The notes: generated by a model from the letters alone, not told the origin. A stretch of 64,000 bases of DNA from Nostoc spongiaeforme FACHB-130 (GCF_014698475.1 NZ_JACJTB010000010.1:62001-126000); one strand, 5' to 3'. Counted from the first letter of the stretch, positions 10,111 through 20,013 are shown. Numbers and translations: made by a program.

Positions 10111-12036
10111 TCAAGCCGCCAGCAACCTTTCCTGACTAATTGGAATTATCATCACAAATTCTGTACCTTTACCAACAGTAGAATGACATTCCAATTTTCC
10201 CTGATGTTTTTCAGTCACAATCTGATAACTAATAGATAAAGCTAAACCTGTACCTTTGCCAACAGGTTTAGTAGTAAAAAAGGGATTAAATAGTTGCTTT
10301 TTTGAATTTTCAGAAATCCCAATACCATTATCAATAATGCGAATAATTATTTCTTGATGAGCAGTCAGTTCAGTTTTAATCTGGATTTGACCTTTACGTC
10401 TTTCTTGAGTTGGCGACAAATGAATAAAAGACTCCTCTATGGCATCAATCGCATTTGTCAGCAAACTAATAAACACTTGATTTAGTTCTCCTGCATAGCA
10501 TTCTACCAGTGGCAAATCAGCATATTCTTTAATAACTTCAATTTCTGGATGGTTGGGTGTCGCTTTGAGTTGGCTTTGTAAAAACATGAGTGTACTATCA
10601 ATACCTTCATGGATATTAACCAGTTTCATTTCTGCCTCATCTAAGCGAGAAAAATTCCGCAAAGACAGCACAATTTGTTTAATTCTTTCAGCACCAACTT
10701 TCATTGAATTGAGTAAATTTGGCAAGTCTTCTATCAAGAAATTTAATTCAATGACTTCTGCCTCATCTTGAATTTCTGGTACTGGTTCTGGGTAGTGATG
10801 TTGATAAAGTTCTAAAAATTTGAGTAAGTCTGCGATATATTCTTGGGCTGGTTCAATATTACTATAAATAAAACTGATTGGGTTGTTAATTTCGTGGGCT
10901 ACTCCGGCAACTAATTGACTTAAACTAGACATTTTTTCAGCTTGAATCAACTGAGCTTGAGTTTGTTTTAATTCTTGTAAGGCTTGCTCTAATTCTTGTG
11001 CTTGTTGTTGTAATGTTTTTTGTTGTTGACTGAGCATCACAACTTGAATTTTCGCTTTTTGGGATAATTGTATTTGTCGCCAAGCAATAATTGTTCCTAC
11101 CGCCAGCAGTCCACCTAATATTGAAGTCAGTAAATTTAGTGCTTGGAGTTGAGATTCGATATTTTCTCGCGGTATAACTAAAGCTATTGACCAATTTGCT
11201 TGTTTGAGATGAACATAAGCAACATATTTGTAAGTTCCATCAATAGAAATCAATTCGATTCTCTCTTCTTTGTTTACCATCCGCCGAGCTAGTTCCGCCA
11301 AGCTAGAGTCGCTTGATTTGAGAAAACTGGGAGCAGGTTTTTCTTTGGTTGACATCACTTTCGGATGAATAATTGGTTCTCCCTGAGAGTTAAGTGCAAA
11401 GGCGTAACTCAAATTACCGTAATGCAGTTTGTTAACTACTTGAGTAATTCGGTGTACTTTTAAGCTACCGTTAATCACGGCTATAGGACGACTTTTGAAA
11501 TCGTAACTTTGACGGATAGGCGCAGAAATTGCGACAGAAGGAATACCTGTAGTCCGACTGACAAAGGGATCTGATATATTTGTTTCTCCTGCTAATGCTT
11601 TTTGAATAAAATCTCGATCATTATTTTTGGTATTGCTTTTACCTACCTCAGTGTTGTAATAATAACCATCAGGTAGTGAGAGTGAAATTTTAAAAAAATC
11701 ATCAGTGCGCTTCACTTCTGACTCTAACAATGGTTCAATCAATCTCCAATTTAAGGAACGGGCTGCGTCTGTATTCGCAATAGTTTGAATTGTGGTAGAG
11801 CAAATTGCTAACCACTGATCAATCTCATCTGTTCCTTGGCGGACTTGTAATAATGCTTTTTCTTGGAGCTGTTGAATAATTAACTTTCTAACCACCAAGT
11901 AGCTAGTCCAACCAACAATCCCTATTGCTAATGTACAAGCAATCAAAATTAGTGATGTTCTAATATCAGGTGGTTTTGTGGTGGGAGTGGGTTGGGATTT
12001 GCTAATTTTGAGGGCTTTGGGGAATAAATAGAACAT
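10111..12036 (-). CDS. Membrane sensor histidine kinase with extracytoplasmic cache-like domain
   Basis: 641 residues. Two membrane helices (about 28-50 and 297-318) bracket a 245-residue external sensor region with dCache-like features (FYNTEVGK-like and DPFVSRTTGIPSVAISAPI segments). A long Gln-rich coiled coil (about 328-365) leads to the HisKA dimerisation domain, with the phospho-acceptor in VAGVAHEINNP (His near 380). The ATPase domain has the N box (LLTNAIDAI), DNGIGI and GKGTGLALSI. No receiver domain or response regulator is adjacent, so its partner is elsewhere. It follows the SWIM gene by 88 bp on the same strand. Confidence 0.9.
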   Translation of the reverse strand: MFYLFPKALKISKSQPTPTTKPPDIRTSLILIACTLAIGIVGWTSYLVVRKLIIQQLQEKALLQVRQGTDEIDQWLAICSTTIQTIANTDAARSLNWRLIEPLLESEVKRTDDFFKISLSLPDGYYYNTEVGKSNTKNNDRDFIQKALAGETNISDPFVSRTTGIPSVAISAPIRQSYDFKSRPIAVINGSLKVHRITQVVNKLHYGNLSYAFALNSQGEPIIHPKVMSTKEKPAPSFLKSSDSSLAELARRMVNKEERIELISIDGTYKYVAYVHLKQANWSIALVIPRENIESQLQALNLLTSILGGLLAVGTIIAWRQIQLSQKAKIQVVMLSQQQKTLQQQAQELEQALQELKQTQAQLIQAEKMSSLSQLVAGVAHEINNPISFIYSNIEPAQEYIADLLKFLELYQHHYPEPVPEIQDEAEVIELNFLIEDLPNLLNSMKVGAERIKQIVLSLRNFSRLDEAEMKLVNIHEGIDSTLMFLQSQLKATPNHPEIEVIKEYADLPLVECYAGELNQVFISLLTNAIDAIEESFIHLSPTQERRKGQIQIKTELTAHQEIIIRIIDNGIGISENSKKQLFNPFFTTKPVGKGTGLALSISYQIVTEKHQGKLECHSTVGKGTEFVMIIPISQERLLAA

Positions 12037-12124
12037 ATAGGTATGACTGTAAAGCTTTAGTTAGACTCATTACCTATAGTTCCCAGAGGATTCAGCTGAT
12101 AAACATCAATTGATGAATTCAGAA

Positions 12125-13900
12125 TTATTCCATATCTCGTCCTTGCAACATTCCCATAAGTTTGCGCTTGCGGGCGTGGATTTCCATTAATTTGGCGCGA
12201 TAATTTGACCAGTCGGCTTGTTTGTTTGACGCAATGTAAGCAGCACGAGCTTTTTTGAGCCATTCAACTGCGGCATCATAATATTCTGCTTTCCCAGCAT
12301 TCATAATTGCTTCGGCTAGGCGACAAGCATGAGTAATTACCCATTCAGGACGATGGGGAATGGCAGCATCCATCACCCGATGAATAATGTCAGCATAATA
12401 GACATTTAAATCATTAGCGATCGCGATCGCATCATCAATCAGTCCTTCATGTAAGAAAATATCGACTTTGATGGGGGCAGTTTCCCATCCACTATAAAGC
12501 CGGAGAATTTTCAATAAATCAGGTTTAATTCGCAGCCATTCTTCCCCAGCCAAATCTTGAATATCTTGATATTCTTCTAAAGAAGGATGTGCCTGAAAAG
12601 CTAGTTTTTTGGCTTGTAAAGCTGTAGTTTGATCACCTAACTTTTGGGCTAAATCACTTGTCCATAAACCCAAGTCATATTGACAATTTCCCTTTAATTG
12701 CAAGCCAATTTGAGCAATATGCAAAGCTTGTTGTAATGCCCCTTGTTCTTGCAGAGTTTTACCCAAAGCAAAGGCTTCTTCCATTGAATTCATCTCGGTT
12801 TGGGCAGCTTCTAAGGCTTCTTCTACTCTGCCGAGTCTCCCCAACATGGTTAAATATTGCCGCGTTTGTCCTTCTGCTTCTGCTAAATATAAATATTCTT
12901 GATAACGTTCTTGGCGTTCGAGAATTTTCAACCGAATTAAAGCTAAATCATCGGCATAATCGGGAATGGTTGTTTCCCACACTCCCCGTTCAGTGATTTT
13001 GCCTTGGAGAACTTCTGTGAGTTGTGGGTAATCCCAGCCTTGGCGCAAAGCTTCTAAACTTAAGCCAAAATCCACATCCCATTCATCTTGCCAAACTTCC
13101 AAATTTACTTGGATATCTACTTTTTCTTCGGGAGTCAAGTCCGCAGTCAGAATGGCTTCACACCAAGCATTATTTAACTCCCAGGCAATTTCATCATAAT
13201 CGGCACCATACTCGGCGACTTCATACCAATTTTCGATACAGGTAGAAGTAATCGCCTCTAAAATTGCGATCGCTTTATTTCCTTCTCCCCGTTCAATCAA
13301 GTCTACCGCCGACTGTACTAAACCCAGCAATTCCTCAGCAATCGGATCTTCTTCACAGCCATCCTCCAGATAACGCACACCATCATGAATAATCTGCCGT
13401 ACTTGTCGCCGAAAAGCACTGGTGTCAATGGCATTTTGCCGCAGAGACTTGAGCTTTTTTGTCTTGGGTAAAGGATTTGTCATCCAGGTAACATGACGAT
13501 CAATTGTCTCAATCAATTGCGGATGTTCTGCGACTAATTCTTGCACTAGTCTTTGCGTCTGCACATGATCCAATCGATCAAGCAATTGCTCTAACGTCGG
13601 ACGATGTTCAATAATCTCAGGCTGGCGCACACAAACAAGCAACGTTGCCACAATGTGTTTACACCATCCATCAAAATTGTAGGCACAAGTGCAATTTGCC
13701 GAGGTTAAACTATGGCCATCAAAATTGAGGCTGACACGATAAGGTCTAGCTTCACTGCCATCAACTTCTGCGTGTAATAGATTACCACGGCGAATGATGG
13801 TATCTACAGCACCAGATTCAAAATAAGCCTCACCCCGTTGGTAAGACTTGGCGTTGGCATAACGACGGATGGTAAATTCACTGATTTTGGGAATAGACAT
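12125..13900 (-). CDS. SWIM zinc-finger protein
   Basis: 591 residues. The N-terminal SWIM finger is clear: Cys70-x-Cys72 ... Cys80-x-His82 (CTCAYN then WCKHIV). The remaining 500 residues are acidic and helical, with TPR/HEAT-like repeats (for example EEALEAAQTEMNSMEEAFAL). SWIM domains bind nucleic acid or protein, and in bacteria some accompany SWI/SNF-type helicases; no helicase is next to it here. Its precise role is unknown. It is transcribed leftward toward the histidine kinase gene. Confidence 0.85.
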   Translation of the reverse strand: MSIPKISEFTIRRYANAKSYQRGEAYFESGAVDTIIRRGNLLHAEVDGSEARPYRVSLNFDGHSLTSANCTCAYNFDGWCKHIVATLLVCVRQPEIIEHRPTLEQLLDRLDHVQTQRLVQELVAEHPQLIETIDRHVTWMTNPLPKTKKLKSLRQNAIDTSAFRRQVRQIIHDGVRYLEDGCEEDPIAEELLGLVQSAVDLIERGEGNKAIAILEAITSTCIENWYEVAEYGADYDEIAWELNNAWCEAILTADLTPEEKVDIQVNLEVWQDEWDVDFGLSLEALRQGWDYPQLTEVLQGKITERGVWETTIPDYADDLALIRLKILERQERYQEYLYLAEAEGQTRQYLTMLGRLGRVEEALEAAQTEMNSMEEAFALGKTLQEQGALQQALHIAQIGLQLKGNCQYDLGLWTSDLAQKLGDQTTALQAKKLAFQAHPSLEEYQDIQDLAGEEWLRIKPDLLKILRLYSGWETAPIKVDIFLHEGLIDDAIAIANDLNVYYADIIHRVMDAAIPHRPEWVITHACRLAEAIMNAGKAEYYDAAVEWLKKARAAYIASNKQADWSNYRAKLMEIHARKRKLMGMLQGRDME

Positions 13901-14027
13901 CGGGCAGACGAAGTGCGAAAATCCTATGGGTAAATGAATTTTAGATCCAGGTTGGCTTTTCGGCTCATACTGATTTTGAATTTCCAGTCATAACCATCAG
14001 GCTGTTACTGAACTTTCAAACATTACG

Positions 14028-14101
14028 ATACTAGTACAATAAAGCTGCTGATAAAATCTTTACCTCAAAAGTAGTTTATTTCCACAATTGAGTACTAGTA
14101 T
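14028..14101. repeat. Short MITE-like inverted repeat in the SWIM-lpdA spacer
   Basis: ATACTAGTACAAT (14028-14040) is mirrored by ATTGAGTACTAGTAT (14087-14101), giving a 74-bp unit with imperfect ends. The rest of the 508-bp spacer (13901-14409) shows only short AT-rich frames without coding character. It must contain the divergent promoters of the SWIM gene and lpdA, which I cannot place. Confidence 0.55.
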
Positions 14102-14409
14102 TTTCTAATACTTATTATCTAAGTTTAATTGTCCAAGTTATTGCTAAATCAAAGTAAAAGCAGCTTACCAAGGTAAAAATAATCAGTTTGTCTCAACCTG
14201 AATCGGCTATTATAGCTTTCCAAAAAAATTAGCCATATCAGTATAAAATTCAATAAGTGAATAATGTTTACTAAAATTGTCAATAAAGTTATCTTTTCGC
14301 TTGCTAGGGTGAACGATAATAGTTGATTTAGCCATTCCCAACTCTTTGGGGTTGTCAGAATAGCTAGTCGAATTGAGAATAAATAGGCGAAGCACACGGG
14401 GAAACTAAC

Positions 14410-15837
14410 GTGAGTCAAGGATTTGATTACGATTTAGTAATTATTGGCGCTGGTGTAGGCGGACATGGCGCAGCCCTACACGCGGTAAGCTGCGGTCTGA
14501 AAACAGCAATTATTGAAGCAGCTGACATGGGCGGAACCTGTGTCAACAGGGGCTGTATTCCTTCAAAAGCGTTGTTGGCAGCAGCAGGACGTGTGCGGGA
14601 GTTACGTAATGCCCACCACCTCAAGTCACTGGGTATTCAAATTGGTCATGTGGAGTTCGATCGCCAAGCGATCGCGGATCATGCAGGCAATTTAGTCTCG
14701 AAAATTCAAGGCGATTTAACCAACAGCCTCAAGCGTCTAGGCGTAGATATCATCAGGGGTTGGGGAAAAATCGCAGGTACTCAAAAAATCACTGTCACGG
14801 TTGATGGCAGTGAAAAAACGATCACCGCTAAAGATATTATTCTTTCTCCTGGTTCAGTTCCTTTTGTTCCCCCAGGGATTGAAGTTGACGGCAAAACTGT
14901 ATTTACCAGCGACCAAGGCGTAAAATTAGAATCTCTCCCGCCTTGGGTGGCAATTATTGGTAGCGGCTACATCGGCTTGGAATTTTCTGATGTCTACTCG
15001 GCTTTGGGCAGTGAAATCACCATGATTGAAGCCCTAGACCAGTTAATGCCAGGATTTGACCGCGATATTGCCAAACTTGCTGAACGGGTATTAATTACCC
15101 CCCGCGATATTGAAACCAAAGTCGGTATCTACGCCAAAAGAGTCATCCCTGGTTCGCCAGTGGTAATTGAGTTAGCTGATTTTAAAACAAAAGAAGATTT
15201 AGAAGTGATTGAGGTTGATGCTTGCCTAGTAGCGACAGGACGCATCCCCGCCACCCAAAACCTTGGTTTAGAATCTGTGGGCGTGGAATTAGACAGGCGG
15301 AATTTCATCCCTGTAGACGATCGCATGGCAGTATTGAGTGCGGGTGAAGTCGTACCCCATCTGTGGGCCATTGGTGATGCCAATGGCAAAATGATGCTGG
15401 CTCACGCTGCCTCGGCTCAAGGTATTGTAGCGGTAGAAAATATCGTCGGGCGATCGCGCACTGTAGACTATCGCAGCATCCCCGCCGCAGCCTTCACTCA
15501 CCCAGAAGTTAGCTATGTCGGTTTAACCGAAACTGCTGCTAAGGAATTAGGACAAGCAGAAGGTTTTGAAGTCGGTACAAGTAAGAGTTACTTTAAAGGC
15601 AACTCTAAGGCTTTGGCAGAAAATGAAGCCGATGGGATAGCGAAGGTCATTTATCGCAAAGACACAGGCGAAGTTTTAGGTGTTCACATCTTTGGGATGC
15701 ACGCCTCCGATTTAATTCACGAAGCCTCAGCCGCCGTAGCAAAGCGTGAATCTGTTCACACCCTCGCCCATCTAGTCCACGCCCACCCCACCCTCTCGGA
15801 AGTTCTAGATGAAGCCTACAAACGGGCTGTAGCCTAA
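14410..15837 (+). CDS. lpdA: Dihydrolipoyl dehydrogenase
   Basis: 475 residues, GTG start with GGGGA upstream. The FAD-binding [13 protein letters not shown], redox-active Cys44/Cys49 ([13 protein letters not shown]), NAD-binding GSGYIGLEF and the C-terminal His-Glu pair in [10 protein letters not shown] are all present. It reoxidises lipoyl groups of pyruvate dehydrogenase and, in photorespiring cyanobacteria, the glycine cleavage system. It is followed 88 bp later by trpC on the same strand, with a repeat hairpin between them. Confidence 0.95.
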   Translation: MSQGFDYDLVIIGAGVGGHGAALHAVSCGLKTAIIEAADMGGTCVNRGCIPSKALLAAAGRVRELRNAHHLKSLGIQIGHVEFDRQAIADHAGNLVSKIQGDLTNSLKRLGVDIIRGWGKIAGTQKITVTVDGSEKTITAKDIILSPGSVPFVPPGIEVDGKTVFTSDQGVKLESLPPWVAIIGSGYIGLEFSDVYSALGSEITMIEALDQLMPGFDRDIAKLAERVLITPRDIETKVGIYAKRVIPGSPVVIELADFKTKEDLEVIEVDACLVATGRIPATQNLGLESVGVELDRRNFIPVDDRMAVLSAGEVVPHLWAIGDANGKMMLAHAASAQGIVAVENIVGRSRTVDYRSIPAAAFTHPEVSYVGLTETAAKELGQAEGFEVGTSKSYFKGNSKALAENEADGIAKVIYRKDTGEVLGVHIFGMHASDLIHEASAAVAKRESVHTLAHLVHAHPTLSEVLDEAYKRAVA

Positions 15838-15842
15838 TAAAG

Positions 15843-15906
15843 GCAAAAGTAAAAAGGTAAAAAGTAACAATCTTTACTTTTACCTTTTTACTTTTTACTT
15901 TTTACT
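15843..15906. repeat. A/T-rich inverted repeat between lpdA and trpC
   Basis: AAAAGTAAAAAGGTAAAAAG-type sequence (15845-15870) is followed by its near-complement made of TTTACTTTTTAC units (15872-15904). It is the same type as 8191-8261. It may attenuate or separate trpC from lpdA transcription. Confidence 0.65.
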
Positions 15907-15925
15907 TACTACTCAGCACTCAAAT

Positions 15926-16813
15926 ATGCAAATCCGTCGTCGTCAACCAAGCCCAGCTATTGATGTATCCGTAGTGCGCTATCAAGCCGCTTTGCCAGAT
16001 GCCGAACCAAATAATATTCTGGAAAAAATTGTCTGGCAAAAAGAAATTGAAGTTGAGCAACTGCGGGAAAAACAGCCTTTAAGAGAATTGCAAAAGCAAG
16101 CACTTTCCGCACCGCCAACTCTGGATTTTGTCGCCGCCCTCAAACAAGGTAAGACAAAACCAGCGTTGATTGCAGAAGTGAAAAAGGCTTCACCGAGTAA
16201 AGGTGTATTACGAGAAGATTTTGACCCGGTGGCGATCGCTTTATCCTACCAACAAGGTGGTGCTAGTTGTATTTCTGTGTTGACAGATGTGAAATTTTTT
16301 CAAGGCAGTTTTGACAATTTAGCGAAAGTCCGGGCCGCAGTTGATTTACCATTATTGTGTAAGGATTTTATGATCTATCCTTACCAGATGTACTTAGCTC
16401 GTCTCCAGGGTGCCGATGCCGTTTTATTAATTGCGGCAATTTTAACTGACCAAGATTTACAGTACTTTATCAAAATTGCCAAAGCCTTAAAAATGGCAGC
16501 CTTGATTGAAGTCCACAGTCTAGAAGAACTCGACCGGGTATTAGCTTTAGATGATGTCTGTTTAGTGGGCATTAACAATCGCAATCTCGAAGATTTCACC
16601 GTCGATTTACAGACTACCTGTCAACTTTTACAAGCTAGGGGTGAACAATTACGCGATCGCAATATCGTGGTTGTCAGTGAATCGGGTTTACACACACCTG
16701 ATGATTTGACTGTAGTTGAACAAGCAGGTGCAACGGCTGTGTTAATTGGCGAATCTTTAGTCAAACAACCAGATCCAGAATTAGCGATCGCTCAAATCTT
16801 GCCCAATCATTAA
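15926..16813 (+). CDS. trpC: Indole-3-glycerol phosphate synthase
   Basis: 295 residues. It catalyses ring closure of CdRP to indole-3-glycerol phosphate in tryptophan synthesis. TIM-barrel landmarks are [11 protein letters not shown] (catalytic Lys), [27 protein letters not shown] and [11 protein letters not shown]. The N-terminal extension of about 35 residues is usual in cyanobacteria. It stands alone, without other trp genes. Confidence 0.95.
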   Translation: MQIRRRQPSPAIDVSVVRYQAALPDAEPNNILEKIVWQKEIEVEQLREKQPLRELQKQALSAPPTLDFVAALKQGKTKPALIAEVKKASPSKGVLREDFDPVAIALSYQQGGASCISVLTDVKFFQGSFDNLAKVRAAVDLPLLCKDFMIYPYQMYLARLQGADAVLLIAAILTDQDLQYFIKIAKALKMAALIEVHSLEELDRVLALDDVCLVGINNRNLEDFTVDLQTTCQLLQARGEQLRDRNIVVVSESGLHTPDDLTVVEQAGATAVLIGESLVKQPDPELAIAQILPNH

Positions 16814-16829
16814 TCTAAGTGAAGCTATC

Positions 16830-16851
16830 TTGCTCTGTCTCAACAGAGCAA
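16830..16851 (+). terminator. Hairpin after trpC
   Basis: TTGCTCTG (16830-16837), loop TCTCAA, then CAGAGCAA (16844-16851), beginning 17 bp after the stop. The following TAATACTATGTTATTT is only moderately T-rich, so this is a plausible but not strong terminator. Confidence 0.6.
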
Positions 16852-17026
16852 TAATACTATGTTATTTATACAACCTAGTATCTACCGTACTTTCACTATG
16901 GTTTGCAAAAAATTTATCGTTAAAAACAACCATACCTTAACCAAAGGTTTATTTTTTGTGTAACAATTCATGGCAAGAGATAAACTCTAAATAACACAAA
17001 TTATACATTTGTAATATTAAAACCAC

Positions 17027-17278
17027 ATGGAGCAGATTCCCCTACCGTCACCCATCCACTACGAATTAATACTCCAACTTTTAGAAAGACAAACCTTGTT
17101 AGCCGTTAATCAAAATCCCGATTTGCGACATCAGGTAAATCAACTCATCATCACCCTTCGCAAAGCAGCAGTCCAGCAAAAACGGCTAGAAGAAATTTGT
17201 GAAGTGACATCTGTGCCAGTTGACCACCGTTGGTCACTCAACCATCATATTGCTGAGAAAGTGGTTGTACCTGATTGA
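17027..17278 (+). CDS. Small conserved cyanobacterial protein (DUF5340-like)
   Basis: 83 residues, soluble, helical, rich in Leu and Gln (for example HYELILQLLERQTLLAVNQN). It resembles a family of about 80-residue proteins of unknown function seen across cyanobacteria; the DUF number is from memory. The ATG at 17027 is preceded by a purine-poor leader. The TGA stop (17276-17278) lies on the left border of a MITE, so the native C-terminus may have been replaced by the insertion. Confidence 0.7.
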   Translation: MEQIPLPSPIHYELILQLLERQTLLAVNQNPDLRHQVNQLIITLRKAAVQQKRLEEICEVTSVPVDHRWSLNHHIAEKVVVPD

Positions 17279-17397
17279 TATCATGTCCGGTAAAAGACTT
17301 ATCATAAAGACCGCAGGGGGCAGGGAGCAGGGGGAGAAAGAGTTTTGTCTTTCTGCACAGATGTGTTGAATCATAACTGATTTGCCGGACATGATAT
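17278..17397. mobile_element. 120-bp MITE-like element with 17-bp terminal inverted repeats
   Basis: ATATCATGTCCGGTAAA (17278-17294) and TTTGCCGGACATGATAT (17381-17397) are inverted copies with 16 of 17 matches. The interior holds a G-rich string (17315-17335) like that in ldpA. It has no coding capacity, so it would move in trans. A single end with 16 of 17 matches recurs at 34894-34910. Confidence 0.75.
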
Positions 17398-17445
17398 GAC
17401 GCGGATTTTCAGCAATTATTATTTGATTCATAAAATATGAGGTTC

Positions 17446-17478
17446 ATATCCCCGACTTCTTGAAGAAGTCGGGGATAT
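17446..17478. repeat. Hairpin repeat (CCCCGACTTC type)
   Basis: Left arm 17446-17459 (ATATCCCCGACTTC), 5-nt loop and exact complement at 17465-17478. It resembles a palindrome very common in Nostoc-type genomes. It lies between the small conserved gene and the PsiE gene in a 413-bp spacer otherwise filled by the MITE and AT-rich sequence. Confidence 0.7.
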
Positions 17479-17692
17479 TGTTATTAAATTGAAAAACCCA
17501 ATTTTATCAATAAAAGATATAGTTGCTGTTAAGAAAAACACGGTTTAAAAAATGATTTCTTTGCTGTAAACAACACTACAATTTAGCTCAAATATATGTT
17601 AATAAATCACAAGAAATAATCGGAAAATATTAATTTTTTTATTCTTAAATTGCCTATCATGGAGATAAGTAAATCAGGTTTTAGAAGAAATT

Positions 17693-18199
17693 ATGCCAAA
17701 GCGTGTAATTAGAGAAGTGAATAGTTGGTTTGAGCGAGAGCGGATTGTCAGTAACCTAGAAAGATTTCAAGACTTTATTATTATCTCACTCTGCCTTGGC
17801 TTATTCTGCGTTATGCTGATTCGGTTAGGGGATATGTTTTTTTCCTTTTTACACCCTTTAGATTTACGAGAAATTACATCTGATATCCTGTTTATTTTAA
17901 TTTTAGTTGAATTATTTCGTCTACTGATTGATTACTTACAAACTCAACAAATCTCAGTAGGTGCAGCAGTTGAAATTACGATAGTTTCAGCATTACGAGA
18001 AGTCATTTTGCGGGGAGTATTAGAAATACCACAAAATCAGCTTTTTGGTATTTCGACATTTTTATTAGTTCTAGCAGTAATTTTCATTACCATACCTTTA
18101 ATTTCTCGCTTTTTTGGTCATGTTACCAGCCACAACCACGACATCTTATCAGATACAGAAATAGTCGCAGGTGGAACTGTAGCTGCTGATGAAATATGA
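17693..18199 (+). CDS. PsiE-like membrane protein
   Basis: 168 residues with four predicted membrane helices (about 27-50, 62-84, 92-112 and 121-143). The arrangement and the segments SDILFILILVELFRLLIDYL and SALREVILRG fit the phosphate-starvation-inducible PsiE family. The molecular function is unknown. The start is ATG 17693. It ends about 190 bp before nifV on the same strand. No Pho box was recognised. Confidence 0.8.
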   Translation: MPKRVIREVNSWFERERIVSNLERFQDFIIISLCLGLFCVMLIRLGDMFFSFLHPLDLREITSDILFILILVELFRLLIDYLQTQQISVGAAVEITIVSALREVILRGVLEIPQNQLFGISTFLLVLAVIFITIPLISRFFGHVTSHNHDILSDTEIVAGGTVAADEI

Positions 18200-18271
18200 T
18201 GAGCATTACAGTTGGCTGTAAATACCCCTTAGCCAGTAGGAATTAGAGGATATCAACTTTCACTTCAGTAA

Positions 18272-18296
18272 AATAAGTATAAATTAAATACTTATT
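18272..18296. promoter_or_regulatory. 9-bp inverted repeat upstream of nifV
   Basis: AATAAGTAT (18272-18280), 7-bp spacer, ATACTTATT (18288-18296), centred about 105 bp before the nifV ATG. It contains GTA-N9-TAC, one base too wide for a consensus NtcA site (GTA-N8-TAC). It could be an operator for another dimeric regulator or a diverged NtcA site. Confidence 0.4.
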
Positions 18297-18387
18297 GAAT
18301 TTTGCAGTCATTTTTATCGAATTCTGATTATATTGACTCAAGCTGAGGCTAAAAAGATAAATCTCTTTTTTTGGAGAAATTTAAGCA

Positions 18388-19503
18388 ATGAATCAGGTTG
18401 TCATCAATGACACAACATTACGTGATGGCGAACAAGCAGCAGGTGTCGCTTTTAACTTAGAAGAAAAAATTGCGATCGCCAAATTTCTCGATGCGATTGG
18501 TGTACCAGAAATCGAAATTGGGATTGCGGCGATGGGTGCAGCTGAACAACAAGCGATCGCCACAATTGTTGACTTAAATTTGCAAGCTCATCTGTTAGGC
18601 TGGAATCGCGCCGTAATTTCTGATATTCAAGCTTCCATCGCTTGCGGTTTAAAGCGTGTGCATATATCTATTCCCGTCTCTGCAATTCAAATTGGCGCAA
18701 AATTTCAGGGAAACTGGCAATTAGTCTTACAAAAACTCCAAGATAGCCTGAACTTTGCTTTAGACCAAGGACTGTTTGTTTCGGTAGGCGGAGAAGATTC
18801 TTCCAGAGCCGATGAGCAATTTTTGTTAGATACAGTACTTGCAGCTCAAGAATGGGGTGCATCGCGGTTTCGCTTTTGTGACACTGTAGGTATTCTCGAC
18901 CCGTTCACGACTCATGACAAGGTAAAAAAATTGGTCACATCCTTGTCTATCCCCGTGGAAATGCACACTCACAATGATTTTGGTTTAGCTACAGCCAATG
19001 CCTTAGCAGGTATCAAAGCTGGTGCATTATCTGTCAATACCACAGTGAATGGTTTAGGTGAAAGAGCCGGAAACGCAGCTTTAGAAGAAGTCGTCATGGC
19101 GCTGAAACACTTATCTAAGATTGACTTAGGTATAGACACCCGACGTTTATTAGAAATATCGCAACTAGTAGCCACAGCATCAGGTTATAATTTACCCCCT
19201 TGGAAAGCAATAGTCGGCGAAAACACCTTTGCTCATGAGTCAGGTATTCATGCTCATGGAGTCATGCAAAATCCCCATACCTACGAGCCATTTGCACCCG
19301 AAGAAATTGGACAAGAACGGCGTTTAGTGGTGGGTAAGCATTCTGGCCGCCATTTATTATCAAATGTGCTGCAACAACATGGGATTATTCTCAATAGTGA
19401 AGAAACACAATCTGTTTTAAATGCAGTGCGACAAGAATCAACCCAAAAAAAGCGCAGTCTGACAACACAAGAGTTGTTATCTTTAGTCGGAGTAAAACAG
19501 TAA
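18388..19503 (+). CDS. nifV: Homocitrate synthase
   Basis: 371 residues. It condenses acetyl-CoA and 2-oxoglutarate to homocitrate, the organic ligand of the nitrogenase FeMo-cofactor. Motifs: NDTTLRDGEQAAGVAF at the N-terminus, metal-binding HTHNDFGLATANAL, GLGERAGNAALEEV and HESGIHAHG. Residues such as GIAAMGAAE separate it from leucine-type isopropylmalate synthases. No other nif gene is adjacent, so it is a dispersed copy, as known for second nifV genes in Anabaena-type genomes. A strong TTTTTGGAGAAATTT leader precedes the ATG. Confidence 0.92.
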   Translation: MNQVVINDTTLRDGEQAAGVAFNLEEKIAIAKFLDAIGVPEIEIGIAAMGAAEQQAIATIVDLNLQAHLLGWNRAVISDIQASIACGLKRVHISIPVSAIQIGAKFQGNWQLVLQKLQDSLNFALDQGLFVSVGGEDSSRADEQFLLDTVLAAQEWGASRFRFCDTVGILDPFTTHDKVKKLVTSLSIPVEMHTHNDFGLATANALAGIKAGALSVNTTVNGLGERAGNAALEEVVMALKHLSKIDLGIDTRRLLEISQLVATASGYNLPPWKAIVGENTFAHESGIHAHGVMQNPHTYEPFAPEEIGQERRLVVGKHSGRHLLSNVLQQHGIILNSEETQSVLNAVRQESTQKKRSLTTQELLSLVGVKQ

Positions 19504-19551
19504 TCAGCTTTTGTTGGGTTTCGCTATTGCTCCACCCAACTTACTATTGTC

Positions 19552-19728
19552 TTATCCAAAATATCTTGGGTTAGTGTCAATTATCGCTATTGGTGTTGAG
19601 TCAATTTGACCAACAGGCGCAGGTTTCATGTCTCGATAATCAAGAAATTGGACAAGAATTAGATAAGCAATAGCCAACAATACAGAAATTGCACCTGTAA
19701 TAATGGCAACTATTTTAGAACGGTTCAT
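19552..19728 (-). CDS. 58-residue single-pass membrane protein
   Basis: Minus-strand frame with ATG 19728 and TAA 19552-19554. The peptide begins MNRSKIVAIITGA, has one hydrophobic helix (about 6-29) and then a polar tail with DYRDMKPAPVGQ and a final NPRYFG. I believe similar short proteins of unknown function occur in other Nostocales (from memory). Coding character is good: the frame is clean and the topology (positive N-terminus, TM, soluble tail) is sensible. It is convergent with nifV, with 48 bp between stops. Confidence 0.7.
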   Translation of the reverse strand: MNRSKIVAIITGAISVLLAIAYLILVQFLDYRDMKPAPVGQIDSTPIAIIDTNPRYFG

Positions 19729-19920
19729 CAGTAATCCTATGATGTAGACTTTTTGCTGTTCTCAATATCCACATTGCCACAAGATATGCAAATATTGTTT
19801 CTTGTATTTCAAGTCCCCCTCAGACTGGAAGTCTGGGACTATACAAACAAAGCCTGCTTTTCGACAAGCATCGATGTGGTATTACAGCTATTCAAAAATT
19901 TTGAAACCCTAAAAAACATT

Positions 19921-19944
19921 AGAGACGCGAACTTCCGCGTCTCT
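19921..19944. repeat. Short hairpin (AGAGACGCG arms)
   Basis: AGAGACGCG (19921-19929), 6-nt loop, CGCGTCTCT (19936-19944), followed by a run of A. It is the same AGAGACG family as the palindrome at 23908-23937. It lies 70 bp beyond the stop of the nuclease-like gene, which runs toward it, and could terminate it. Confidence 0.5.
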
Positions 19945-20013
19945 AAAAATGTTGTATTAACATATAAATAAAATCGAATAATAATTAAGGGTTAAATTGA
20001 AATAAGACAGAAA

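Noticed and set aside
14149-14418. Overlapping short minus-strand ORFs upstream of lpdA
   Set aside because: AT-rich low-complexity translations overlapping the lpdA start; expected to be spacer.
18272-18296. Consensus NtcA site
   Set aside because: The GTA/TAC spacing is nine, not eight, and no suitably spaced -10 box was confirmed; recorded only as an unassigned inverted repeat.
19753-19971. 72-codon plus-strand ORF
   Set aside because: It runs through repeat sequence and the AGAGACGCG hairpin; no coding character.
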